DNA of 6,557 nt from Chloroflexota bacterium (GTDB lineage Bacteria > Chloroflexota > UBA6077): NCBI GenBank assembly GCA_021786215.1, contig JAJYNT010000008.1:1-6557 (forward strand), in the 5' to 3' direction. Below the pieces are notes generated by a model. The model was not told where the DNA came from. It worked only from the letters and a program-made list of their open reading frames with translations, and ran no database searches. The position numbers were made by a program, and so were the translations under genes. Below, piece by piece: positions 1 to 6,138 of this stretch (position 1 is the first letter of the stretch; every line of letters starts with the position of its first letter).

Positions 1-601
1 AGACCTGCCAGGGATTGGCCCCATCAACCTCGGCGACCTCGACAAAGTCACGGGGGATCGTCTGCAGCCCGGCCAGGAAGAGCACCATCGCGTAGCCCAC
101 CTGCTTCCACACGCCGACGACCATGATGGCTGGCAGCGCCCACTCGGTCGTGGCCAGCCACCCCGGGGCGGGCAGGGAAAGGCTGCGGATCAACCAGTTG
201 ACCACGCCGAGACTTGGCTCGAACAACCACCGCCACACATACCCGGAGGCTACCATCGAGGCAACCACCGGCACGAAGTACGTCGTGCGAAATAGCCCCT
301 TGCCGCGCAGCCACTTGGCGTTGAGCGCGACCGCGACCCCGAGGCCGAGAAGCAAGATGGCGGGCACAACACCAGCAGTCCAGACCAACGTGACCTTGAG
401 AGACTGCCAGAAGACGGGGTCGCCGACCATCCTCAAGTAATTGCCGAGCCCGATGAACTCCTTCTTGCCAAACACGGGCCACGCCTGGAGGCTGAGCCAG
501 AAGGCAAAGAACAGCGGATAAACATCGATCAGGGCGAAAAGGATCAGCGTCGGGGCGAGGAAAATGTAAGCCCACATAATGCGCCGGGTTCGTCTGTTCA
601 T
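1..601 (-). CDS. Carbohydrate ABC transporter permease, MalF/UgpA type (3' part outside window)
   Basis: Inner-membrane permease subunit of a carbohydrate-type (CUT1) ABC importer. About 200 codons are visible, beginning MNRRTRRIMWAYIFLAPTL. This is the usual basic N-terminus followed by the first membrane helix, with a LAPTL...YPLFFAFWLSL pattern typical of MalF/UgpA permeases. An 'FIGLGNYLRM' segment follows, then further hydrophobic helices and the linker FRTTYFVPVVAS. The last visible residues, DFVEVAEVDGANPWQ, are the start of the cytoplasmic EAA loop (EAA..DGA), which docks onto the ATPase. The remaining helices lie off the left edge. The ATG at 599-601 is chosen because GGAGG (609-613) sits 7 bases upstream and the protein starts exactly where the family does. 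It follows the binding-protein gene by 67 bases, so it is very probably co-transcribed. A second permease (MalG type) would be expected beyond the window. The sugar is not determinable. Confidence 0.93.
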   Translation of the reverse strand, partial: MNRRTRRIMWAYIFLAPTLILFALIDVYPLFFAFWLSLQAWPVFGKKEFIGLGNYLRMVGDPVFWQSLKVTLVWTAGVVPAILLLGLGVAVALNAKWLRGKGLFRTTYFVPVVASMVASGYVWRWLFEPSLGVVNWLIRSLSLPAPGWLATTEWALPAIMVVGVWKQVGYAMVLFLAGLQTIPRDFVEVAEVDGANPWQV

Positions 602-611
602 AATGCATCCT

Positions 612-665
612 CCAGATAGGGGCGCGCCGCCGGCGGAAGTATCCGTCAGCGGCGCGCTACTCTGG
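612..665 (-). promoter_or_regulatory. Intercistronic hairpin between binding-protein and permease genes
   Basis: The gap between the binding-protein stop (669-671) and the permease start holds a perfect 9-bp inverted repeat, GCGCGCCGC (622-630) and GCGGCGCGC (649-657). A nested CGGA/TCCG stem (634-637 with 642-645) closes a four-base loop. An outer CCAGA/TCTGG pairing (612-616 with 661-665) can extend it. On the transcribed strand no U-run follows, so it is not a normal intrinsic terminator. In transporter operons such structures usually protect the upstream binding-protein message from 3' decay and lower permease yield; that role is inferred here. The outer stem overlaps the first two bases of the permease ribosome-binding site (609-613), so weak translational damping is also possible. 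Confidence 0.75.
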
Positions 666-668
666 CGA

Positions 669-2024
669 CTATTTGGGGCCAAGGATCTTCTGGATCACTT
701 CGTTTTCGGCTCGGGCGGCTTCTTTCACAACCGTGTCAACCGGTTCACCCTTGATGACGATACTCTCCCACTCCTTGGCCTGGATGTTGTCGACTTCCGT
801 CTGTCCCACCTGCTGCACAGGGCGCGAGTACTGCATCGAGTCGAGAGCCACTTTGGCGTTGGCGTCGTAAGCGAGGGCAGGGTCGTTGACCAGCTCCTTG
901 AGAGAGGGCAGGTCGCCCGCCTCCTTGTTCCACTTGAGTTGGGCAGCCTTGTCGGTCAGGGACTGCACCCACTTCCAGGCGGCCTCTCTGTTCTTGGACT
1001 CCGCGTTGACTACGTAAGCCCAGGTGTGAAGAGGCGTGACAAGCTTCTTGCCGGCCGGCACAGGAGGCGGCGCGGCGATCCAATTGATCTTGCTCTTCTC
1101 CAGGCGGGCACGCGTGACGGGATGGTTGATGTAAAAGACCGCCTTCCCTTGCTCGAATTTGAACTGACCGGTGAGGAACTGGGGTGAATCCACTGCCTTC
1201 GGCCCAGTCATCAGATCGGCCACGACCTTCCAGGCAGCCAGACCTTGAGGGCCATCGTACATCACCTTGCGGTTAGCCGCGTCCACCACAGGACCGTCTA
1301 TGAAGGAGTACATCGCGTCGGTGAAGACGGCCCAACGATACCGCGTGTCCAACCCAGCCTGGATGATCGCACCCGATTGGTCACGCTTGGTGCATTTCTG
1401 GGCCTGGGCTTCGAGCTCATCCCAGGTAGCGGGCGGCTTGGCCGGATCGCCGCCGCACTGCTTGAGCAGGTCTGTGTTTATGAACAGGATGAGTGTCTGC
1501 ACGTCCGTCGGCAGGCCGTAGTACTTGCCGCCCGCTTTCCATCGTTCGACAGACGCAGGCACGAAGGCATCTTCGATCTGCTTCGCGGTCATCACACTGT
1601 CCGGAACGGGTGCGATGCTGCCCGCGTGGATCAACTGCTCCGACATCTCCATCGGGACCTGGAACACGTCCGGCCCGGTCTTGGTCGACAGCGCGGTGAT
1701 CAGCTTGTCGAAGTAGTTGTCGTAAGGAATGGTTTCGGCCTTCACCGTGACGCCCGGGTTCTTGTCCATAAACTCTTTGGCGAGCTCCTGAACGACCGGG
1801 GCGCGTCCCGGGTCATAGTGCTGCCAGTGGACAATAGTGACTGGAGCGGCTGGTGCTTGCGTTGCAGGCGCCTGCGCAGCAGGCACTTGTGTTGCCTGAG
1901 CTTGCGCCGCTGGAGCTTGAGTTGCTGGAACCTGGGTTGTTGGAGCTTGGATCGCGGCGGGAGCGCAACTCAGCACTGTCAGACCAGCGATCAGCACCAC
2001 GAACGCCAAGAAGATGCGTTTCAT
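669..2024 (-). CDS. Extracellular solute-binding lipoprotein, family 1 (carbohydrate ABC transporter)
   Basis: A 451-residue lipid-anchored binding protein that captures substrate outside the membrane and delivers it to the permease encoded next. Residues 1-19 (MKRIFLAFVVLIAGLTVLS) form a lipoprotein signal peptide ending at a VLS|C lipobox, with Cys20 as the lipidation site. Residues 21-61 are a flexible Ala/Pro/Thr/Gln linker built of five-residue units. The ligand-binding fold begins at TIVHWQHYDP. It continues with features typical of SBP_bac_1: ELAKEFMDKNPGVTVK, then a Tyr-rich PYDNYFDKLITALST and GPDVFQVP. The C-terminal part (AAWKWVQSLTD...DLPSLKE) is also characteristic. The ATG at 2022-2024 is preferred over an in-frame upstream ATG at 2111: it gives a proper signal peptide, and AGGGAG sits about 8 bases upstream. 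I see no convincing promoter in the 109-base gap behind it. The ligand is probably a sugar or oligosaccharide by family. Confidence 0.94.
   Translation of the reverse strand: MKRIFLAFVVLIAGLTVLSCAPAAIQAPTTQVPATQAPAAQAQATQVPAAQAPATQAPAAPVTIVHWQHYDPGRAPVVQELAKEFMDKNPGVTVKAETIPYDNYFDKLITALSTKTGPDVFQVPMEMSEQLIHAGSIAPVPDSVMTAKQIEDAFVPASVERWKAGGKYYGLPTDVQTLILFINTDLLKQCGGDPAKPPATWDELEAQAQKCTKRDQSGAIIQAGLDTRYRWAVFTDAMYSFIDGPVVDAANRKVMYDGPQGLAAWKVVADLMTGPKAVDSPQFLTGQFKFEQGKAVFYINHPVTRARLEKSKINWIAAPPPVPAGKKLVTPLHTWAYVVNAESKNREAAWKWVQSLTDKAAQLKWNKEAGDLPSLKELVNDPALAYDANAKVALDSMQYSRPVQQVGQTEVDNIQAKEWESIVIKGEPVDTVVKEAARAENEVIQKILGPK
1854..1943 (-). repeat. Six 15-bp imperfect tandem repeats encoding the lipoprotein linker
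   Basis: Residues 28-57 of the binding protein read as six five-residue units: PTTQV, PATQA, PAAQA, QATQV, PAAQA, PATQA. A partial PAAPV follows. The DNA units are about 15 bases and imperfect. The segment lies between the lipidated Cys20 and the folded domain, so it probably acts as a spacer lifting the receptor off the membrane or through the cell-wall layer. In-frame tandem units like these can change in number by slippage without breaking the gene. Confidence 0.8.
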
Positions 2025-2133
2025 CGGCGATTCTCCCTTGAGTTCACACTCCTGAAATGTGGCATAGCTAGACAACAGGTTCGTGACGAGTGAAGCGCGT
2101 GCCAAACCCAAACGATTGGCCTCACCCCCTCTC

Positions 2134-3090
2134 TCACGTCAGCCGCAACAGCCGCGCGGCGTTATCGTGGAAAATCAGCCGCCGATCATTCTCCGCCAGC
2201 CCGATCTGGCAACAAACCCGCCACTGATCTTCCAGGTAGCGGACAGCGAAGCCTCGCGGAAACCATTCCGAATCGGATCCGAAGACAATCCGTTCCGGCC
2301 CCACGGTTTCGACGAACTTGCGGAACAAGTCGGACACCGTCACCGAATAGGGCATCCAGCGCACCCACTCGTTGTTGCCGGAGGTGTCCACGTAGATATT
2401 GCGGCACGCCCACGCCAGGTGGAGCAACTCGCGTGGATAACCGCACCCGAAATGCGGCACGACGAACGGGACATCCGGGAACCCCTTCGCCACATCGTGC
2501 AGAGCGAGGGGATTGATGTTCACGTGATTAGCAATGCCACCGCCTCCGCCAAGCACGCCGAAATGGATCAAGACCGGAATCCCGAGTTCTTCAGCAACGC
2601 GCCAGACGGGATCAAGCACCGCATCGTCGATGCGACCGCGCAACGCCGGCGCCAGGAGCTTGTATCCGCGCAGGCCGAGGTCGACTACGGCATGGCGAAG
2701 CTCGTCAGCCGCATTGGGGGCAAAGGGATCGTGGTGGGCGAAGCCAACGAAGCGATCGGACTTCGTCCCCACCACATCGGCCAGCAAGTCGTTCCCTCCC
2801 CCGGTGACGAAGACGATTCTCTCCAGCTCGTAGCGATCCACTTCGTCGGCCCAACGGTGCGCCTGTGCCTCAGGCGAAGGTACATCGGCTTCAGGGAAAG
2901 GGAACGAATATGCATGCCACCATTGCTCTTGGCACCACCGAGCGTCGGCGCGCAGGCGGGTCAACTTTTCCGCACCAAATCTTGCCGCGTACTCGGCCTC
3001 CCAGATGTCCATGTACGACTCACGTGCAACCGGAAAGTGGGCGTGGAAGTCAATTATGGGAGTACCCCAACGGTTCACGATCCACCTCAC
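2134..3090 (-). CDS. Metal-dependent amidohydrolase, Amidohydrolase_2 / ACMSD-like
   Basis: TIM-barrel hydrolase or decarboxylase of the amidohydrolase superfamily, 318 residues. The metal-binding HxH of strand 1 is IIDFHAHFP (His16, His18). Later ligand positions are present: His176 in IPVLIHFG, His213 in FVVPHFGCGY and the C-terminal catalytic Asp273 in RIVFGSDSEWFPRG. LGLRGYKLLAP (Lys144) is the usual barrel motif of this branch. Known family members include lactonases (pyrone-dicarboxylate and sugar lactones) and decarboxylases such as ACMSD; the exact reaction cannot be assigned. A run of five glycines (181-185) follows the His176 strand. The proposed GTG start (3088-3090) overlaps the upstream regulator stop as GTGA, implying translational coupling. 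A GTG four codons later (3076-3078) has a closer AGGTGG and is a real alternative, giving 314 residues. Its place between a sugar-type regulator and transporter suggests a catabolic role on the imported compound. Confidence 0.9.
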   Translation of the reverse strand: MRWIVNRWGTPIIDFHAHFPVARESYMDIWEAEYAARFGAEKLTRLRADARWCQEQWWHAYSFPFPEADVPSPEAQAHRWADEVDRYELERIVFVTGGGNDLLADVVGTKSDRFVGFAHHDPFAPNAADELRHAVVDLGLRGYKLLAPALRGRIDDAVLDPVWRVAEELGIPVLIHFGVLGGGGGIANHVNINPLALHDVAKGFPDVPFVVPHFGCGYPRELLHLAWACRNIYVDTSGNNEWVRWMPYSVTVSDLFRKFVETVGPERIVFGSDSEWFPRGFAVRYLEDQWRVCCQIGLAENDRRLIFHDNAARLLRLT

Positions 3091-4316
3091 TCGGTGACGA
3101 ACACAAACTCGTCCGTCGCGTGGATGGCGTAGGCAATTGCCCCTTTTAGGGCAGCGTCCTCGCCAAGTGGCGAAACCACAATGGGCGGGAGATCGGGAAC
3201 GGTGCCCCGCAGAAGTCCGTGGATCCGGTCGATGAAGAGATCGGACGAGCGAAGAAGGCCACCATTCAGGATCACAATATCGGGATCAAACAGGTTGATG
3301 GCGTTGCTGAGACCGATAGCGAGGGCGTCGGCCGTATCGGACACGATTTGTTGCGCAACCTGGTCGCTCTGACGCGCCGCCTGACAGACTTCTTCGGCGG
3401 TAAGCAGCGAAAGATCACCGTGGACGAGACTGCGCATCTGACTGGGTCGACCGTCGGCGAGAAGAGCACGAGCCCGCTCGGCGACCGCTGACGCCGCCGC
3501 CAGCGACTCCAGCGGACCGAACCCGTCAAAGGTCCGTCCCAATTGCGAGCGATCTGTGATTACGTACCCGATCTCGCCCGCCGAGTTGGTCCTGCCACGA
3601 TACAAGCGTCCGTCGACAATCAACGCTGCACCGATACCGGTTCCAATCGACACGCAAATCAGGTTGCGCAGCCCTTTGCCAGCCCCGAACCAGAGTTCCC
3701 CCAACGCCGCCAGATTCACGTCGTTCTCAACAAAGGTCGGGATGCCGAACCGTTCTCTGACTATCTGTTCGAGAGGCAAGTCGCGCCAGCCCAGGGCTGG
3801 GGCCCACACCACCGTTCCGTCACCTCGGACGACACCCGCCACGCCGATCCCAATCCCCCGAATCCTGCTCTGAGTCTCGCCGATGGCTGCCCGCGAGGCG
3901 CTCAGGAGTTCTTCGATGACTGTCAGCAATCTGTCCAGATTGCTAGCCTTCGAGTTTCCGGCTTCGGACGATAAGGCGCGCTGGCGGGCCAGCAACTCGC
4001 CCTCCAGGTCAGCCACCGCACCGGCAATCTTCGTCCCCCCCTGATCCACACCAATAATGAAGCTAGCTTTGTAGTTCAGTTGAAGGAGGATGGGCTTCCG
4101 GCCTGTGATCGAGCTGCCTTGGGCGACCTCAACGACGAGATTCTCGTCGAGGAGCTTCTGAACGATACGTGTAACGGTTGCCGCGCTCAGACGAAGTTGT
4201 TTGGCCACTTCGACGCGTGATATTGGCCCCTGGTTACGAATCAGGTCAAGAATGGCAGACTGGTTCAGCCTGTAAAGTAGGGCGGGCTCCCCGGGTGAAG
4301 ACATAGCAGTGCGCAT
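3087..4316 (-). CDS. ROK-family transcriptional regulator (NagC/XylR type)
   Basis: Sugar-responsive repressor of 409 residues. Residues 17-61 form a winged helix-turn-helix (AILDLIRNQGPISRVEVA, then LSAATVTRIVQKLL). The rest is a sugar-kinase-like ROK domain. It has the phosphate loop GVDQGGTKIAGA (Asp91-Lys96), the FVENDVNLAALGE segment (Asp199), SIGTGIGAALIVDGRLY and SAGEIGY. The zinc site usual in ROK proteins is absent. Tyr251 stands where GExGH has His, and the CxCGxxGCxE block is replaced by GRTFDGFGPLES without cysteines. ATG 4314-4316 is taken as the start although GGAG directly abuts it. ATG 4302-4304 lies 12 bases after the same GGAG and is possible. It is the first gene of the minus-strand cluster, overlapping the amidohydrolase by four bases, with a promoter and palindrome upstream. 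It most likely represses this operon, including itself, until a sugar ligand binds. Confidence 0.94.
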   Translation of the reverse strand: MRTAMSSPGEPALLYRLNQSAILDLIRNQGPISRVEVAKQLRLSAATVTRIVQKLLDENLVVEVAQGSSITGRKPILLQLNYKASFIIGVDQGGTKIAGAVADLEGELLARQRALSSEAGNSKASNLDRLLTVIEELLSASRAAIGETQSRIRGIGIGVAGVVRGDGTVVWAPALGWRDLPLEQIVRERFGIPTFVENDVNLAALGELWFGAGKGLRNLICVSIGTGIGAALIVDGRLYRGRTNSAGEIGYVITDRSQLGRTFDGFGPLESLAAASAVAERARALLADGRPSQMRSLVHGDLSLLTAEEVCQAARQSDQVAQQIVSDTADALAIGLSNAINLFDPDIVILNGGLLRSSDLFIDRIHGLLRGTVPDLPPIVVSPLGEDAALKGAIAYAIHATDEFVFVTE

Positions 4317-4357
4317 CTCCGTTAGTTCCGCGACCTTGTCTCGGCAGGTCCCGTTAC

Positions 4358-4374
4358 TTACTTTCAGAAATTAA
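4358..4374 (-). promoter_or_regulatory. Candidate ROK operator, 17-bp palindrome
   Basis: Read on the minus strand, TTAATTTCTGAAAGTAA is symmetric about its central T, with seven of eight base pairs matching. It begins about 5 bases downstream of the predicted transcription start of the ROK gene, a position where a bound repressor would block initiation. The TTA...TAA ends and AT-rich arms resemble known ROK (XylR/NagC-type) sites. It is AT-rich in otherwise GC-rich DNA. Binding by this regulator is inferred. Confidence 0.6.
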
Positions 4375-4385
4375 CCATCGGCGCC

Positions 4386-4414
4386 AATCTAGCACGTGGA
4401 AGGGTGCCTGTCAA
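4386..4414 (-). promoter_or_regulatory. Sigma70-like promoter of the ROK-led operon
   Basis: On the minus strand a perfect -35 TTGACA (4409-4414) is separated by 17 bases from TAGATT (4386-4391), which matches TATAAT at four of six positions. Transcription should start near 4379, giving a leader of about 60 bases before the ROK gene. The candidate operator lies inside that leader. This is the only convincing promoter for the minus-strand cluster. Confidence 0.7.
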
Positions 4415-4454
4415 TAGATTTGTCACTGCTCAGGGAAAATGGGCTCTCCCGCAC

Positions 4455-4673
4455 TTTTCGGGATCGCGGCCGATCCGCCAGCAGGTCATGCCGACCATCA
4501 CCATCTTTGGCCATCACCACGCCTTTCCGCATGATCGAAGGCAGACGGCCGCAGCACACGCTGGGAGTCTGTGAGTCAATGCCTCCGACGGCAGTGCCGG
4601 ACCGCGATGCTTGGCCTCTCAGTGTCGATCTGGAGACGCCAACTGTTTGGCCACGTTGGTCACCGCGCATCAA
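4455..4673 (-). pseudogene. IS5-type (DDE_Tnp_1) transposase remnant
   Basis: A short, decayed coding stretch. In one frame it reads TLRGQASRSGTAVGGIDSQT. This resembles the 'LREQVR.RAGR...A.IDSQS' block of IS5-type transposases, where the Asp of IDSQ (4566-4580) is the first catalytic residue. Just downstream in another frame, AFDHAERRGDG (about 4510-4542) resembles the family's 'GFDHAKRRKG' or 'GYDGGKKVKG' block. DGRHDLLAD then resembles 'GRKRHLLVD' back in the first frame. The match therefore needs at least two frameshifts. No terminal repeats were recognised. The order of the three blocks is right for the family, but each match is short, so this is a tentative call. Confidence 0.45.
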
Positions 4674-4703
4674 TCCGGGGACTCTGAGTTCTGGATTACG
4701 CCG

Positions 4704-5945
4704 CTACTGACTCGATCTGAGGAAAGGGGAGTCTGGTGGGAAGATCCCCTTTCCACAAGGTTTGGCGTATCCCCGTACTCCGGTCATCCGAGTTGTGCCG
4801 AGTAAGACCCGGCGGAGCAAGAGATCGAACGTGGCCTTCCAGTTGACTGTTGGACCATGGCAGCCGAAAGGCAACCTCGACGGCAGCCCGATCGTTCTGG
4901 ATACCGTTGGCTAGTCCTATGAAGGTGGCGATATCGCTCGCCTGGGCATCGTGTAGCCACCCGCCCAGAGCCACCAGGTCCCGATCCTTCAGCAGTTGCC
5001 GGAACCGCTGGAGGAGATCGTAGCCAAGGGCAAGCTCATCGTCTTTGGCGAGCAGCTTCTCCAGGAGGAGTTGCTCATCAGCCTTCAGCTTGTCCGGAGG
5101 CTTCAGGCAGATCCACCGCATGGACGTGCGCCTGGTCAGCCACCTGACCTTGCGTCGCTCCTTCTTCGGCAGCTTCGGCTTCTTTGGCCCTCGCCAAGGC
5201 TGGACCGCTTGGGCCAGCAGGGAGCGACTGCCCTGATAACCCTGGGAACTGATCTTCAGGAACAGACGGTTGACGTTGGTGCAGCCCTCCTGCCAGCGAT
5301 CCTGGAGGCAGCCCACTTAGGGTTGAAGGGTCGGCGAGGAGAGACCACCCGGGCGAGGCCGCAGGAACCGGTTGCGAGGGGGTTCGGGGCTTGCCAAGAG
5401 GGAATGCACCGGCCTGCGGCAGATGCCCACCTCTCGGGAGATCTGACGAATACTCGCTCCTGCTTGGCGGAGATCACGTACCTTCTCCCATCGGGCTATC
5501 CTTGCTGCCCGGCGCTCCGCTTCGTAACGCTTGGTCGGGCTCAAGGGCTTTTCCGGCGACATCTCAACCTGCGCCCTTTGGCCTTCGGGCTCAACCTCCA
5601 CGGACGGTTCCTCTGGGGCTTCCTGCTCGCTCACCGAGGATTCTGGGGTCTCCACGCCCAATCGGCGCCCCGAAGCATCCCGTCCAAAGCGCTGAGGCGT
5701 TCTGGAGCAGGTGGAAGCGGTAGGCCACCTGGACGGCATCCGGGGCACCCGCCGAGGCTCCGTCGCCGTGGGCTCCCGACCGGTCTCGGGAAATGACCTC
5801 TATCTCAGGGTGCTCTTTCAGCCATGCAGTTAGGGTTTCGGCGTCGCGGTCTTCCACCAGATCGACAGGGTGGTGGGTTTCCAAGTCGACCAGCTCGGAA
5901 CCGGCCCCTTGCTGACTGAGCTATCGTAGCCTCGTGCCGGCGAGC
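4704..5945 (-). pseudogene. ISL3-family transposase, multiply disrupted
   Basis: A decayed ISL3 transposase of the type with an internal helix-turn-helix. From the 5' side, a fragment like PAR..DDF..RKG survives as PARGYDSSVSKG (about 5908-5941). A frame change leads to ELVDLETHHPVDL and VISRDRSGAHGDG (to about 5699). The catalytic DRFHLL motif reads AYRFHLL, with Tyr (codon 5720-5722) for Asp. A second frame change near 5695 leads into the HTH (IARWEKVRDLRQAGASIRQI, then SREVGICRR). An in-frame TAA (5317-5319) interrupts it before VGCLQDRWQEGCTNVN. The last third runs to LPWSNSQLEGHV, retaining the catalytic Glu (4837-4839). There about 15 codons found in relatives are missing, and a third frame, FDLLLRRVLL, continues to a stop at 4704-4706. 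The N-terminal zinc-finger part was not found. It cannot encode a working transposase. No target-site duplication was found. Confidence 0.88.
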
Positions 5946-5951
5946 GCAGGT

Positions 5952-5980
5952 TTTCCACGCACGGCCCTTTTCTGTATAAT
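5952..5980 (+). promoter_or_regulatory. Sigma70-like promoter for the DppB-type permease operon
   Basis: A perfect TATAAT (5975-5980) lies 17 bases after TTTCCA (5952-5957), which matches TTGACA at four of six positions. Transcription would start near 5987, giving a leader of about 150 bases before the TTG start at 6139. The promoter lies immediately outside the recognisable ISL3 remnant. It could be native or have come with the element; the sequence does not decide this. Confidence 0.65.
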
Positions 5981-6138
5981 GAGTGCCGCTACACTGCGGC
6001 GGACGAGCCTTGTTCCTCTTTGCTTCGGGTACAACCCCGGTGTCCGAAGCGGTCCCTTCCCGAGCGGGCTTGGGGCGCGAGTGGAGCCCATTAGCGAGGA
6101 TAGGGTTCGCCGTTCCCACTTATCGCGAGGATACCTCC
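5981..6138 (+). promoter_or_regulatory. Structured 5' leader upstream of the permease gene
   Basis: No gene is seen here. Several inverted repeats are present. GCCGC/GCGGC (5985-5989 with 5996-6000) has a six-base loop. GCTTCGG/CCGAAGC (6022-6028 with 6044-6050) continues inward through two G-U pairs and two Watson-Crick pairs to a continuous 11-bp stem with a seven-base loop. GGGCT/AGCCC (6066-6070 with 6085-6089) is weaker. No terminator-like U-run and no riboswitch or T-box consensus that I recognise is present. It may be a regulatory leader or simply GC-rich structure. Confidence 0.5.
6094..6133 (+). repeat. Direct repeat GCGAGGATA, the second copy carrying the ribosome-binding site
   Basis: GCGAGGATA occurs at 6094-6102 and again at 6125-6133, 31 bases apart. 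Similar bases precede both (TTAGCGAGG and TTATCGCGAGG). The second copy supplies GAGG (6127-6130), 8 bases before the TTG start. The first copy has no start codon at a suitable distance. It may be a small duplication of the initiation region or a decoy site. Confidence 0.6.

Noticed and set aside
48..608. Long minus-strand open frame beginning MHYEQTNPAH
   Set aside because: It overlaps the permease in another frame and has Arg/Gly/His-rich composition with no membrane helices. The frame starting at 601 gives a textbook MalF-type permease with a good ribosome-binding site.
1245..2093. 282-codon plus-strand open frame
   Set aside because: It is antisense to the solute-binding protein; its Cys/Arg/Leu-rich tail is the mirror of the Ala/Pro/Gln linker repeats.
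2101..2120. GCCAA/TTGGC inverted repeat between amidohydrolase and binding-protein genes
   Set aside because: Only a 5-bp stem with a 10-base loop and no U-run on the transcribed strand; too weak to call a terminator or operator.
2025..2133. Separate promoter for the binding-protein gene
   Set aside because: No -35/-10 pair with reasonable match and spacing was found; the gene is more simply read as part of the ROK-led operon.
2083..3132. 349-codon plus-strand open frame
   Set aside because: It is antisense to the amidohydrolase, whose metal ligands and motifs are clear. Long antisense frames are expected in GC-rich coding DNA.
4996..5796. 266-codon plus-strand open frame
   Set aside because: It lies opposite the ISL3 transposase relic and has no recognisable domain; the minus-strand reading explains the sequence.
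6041..6070. T-box-like GC-rich motif in the permease leader
   Set aside because: The conserved UGGNACCGCG antiterminator sequence is absent and the downstream gene is not an aminoacylation or amino-acid biosynthesis gene.
5805..6119. 104-codon minus-strand frame MGTANPILANG... upstream of the ISL3 relic
   Set aside because: No family recognised. It overlaps the transposase relic in a different frame and runs antisense through the permease leader and promoter, with no ribosome-binding site evident.
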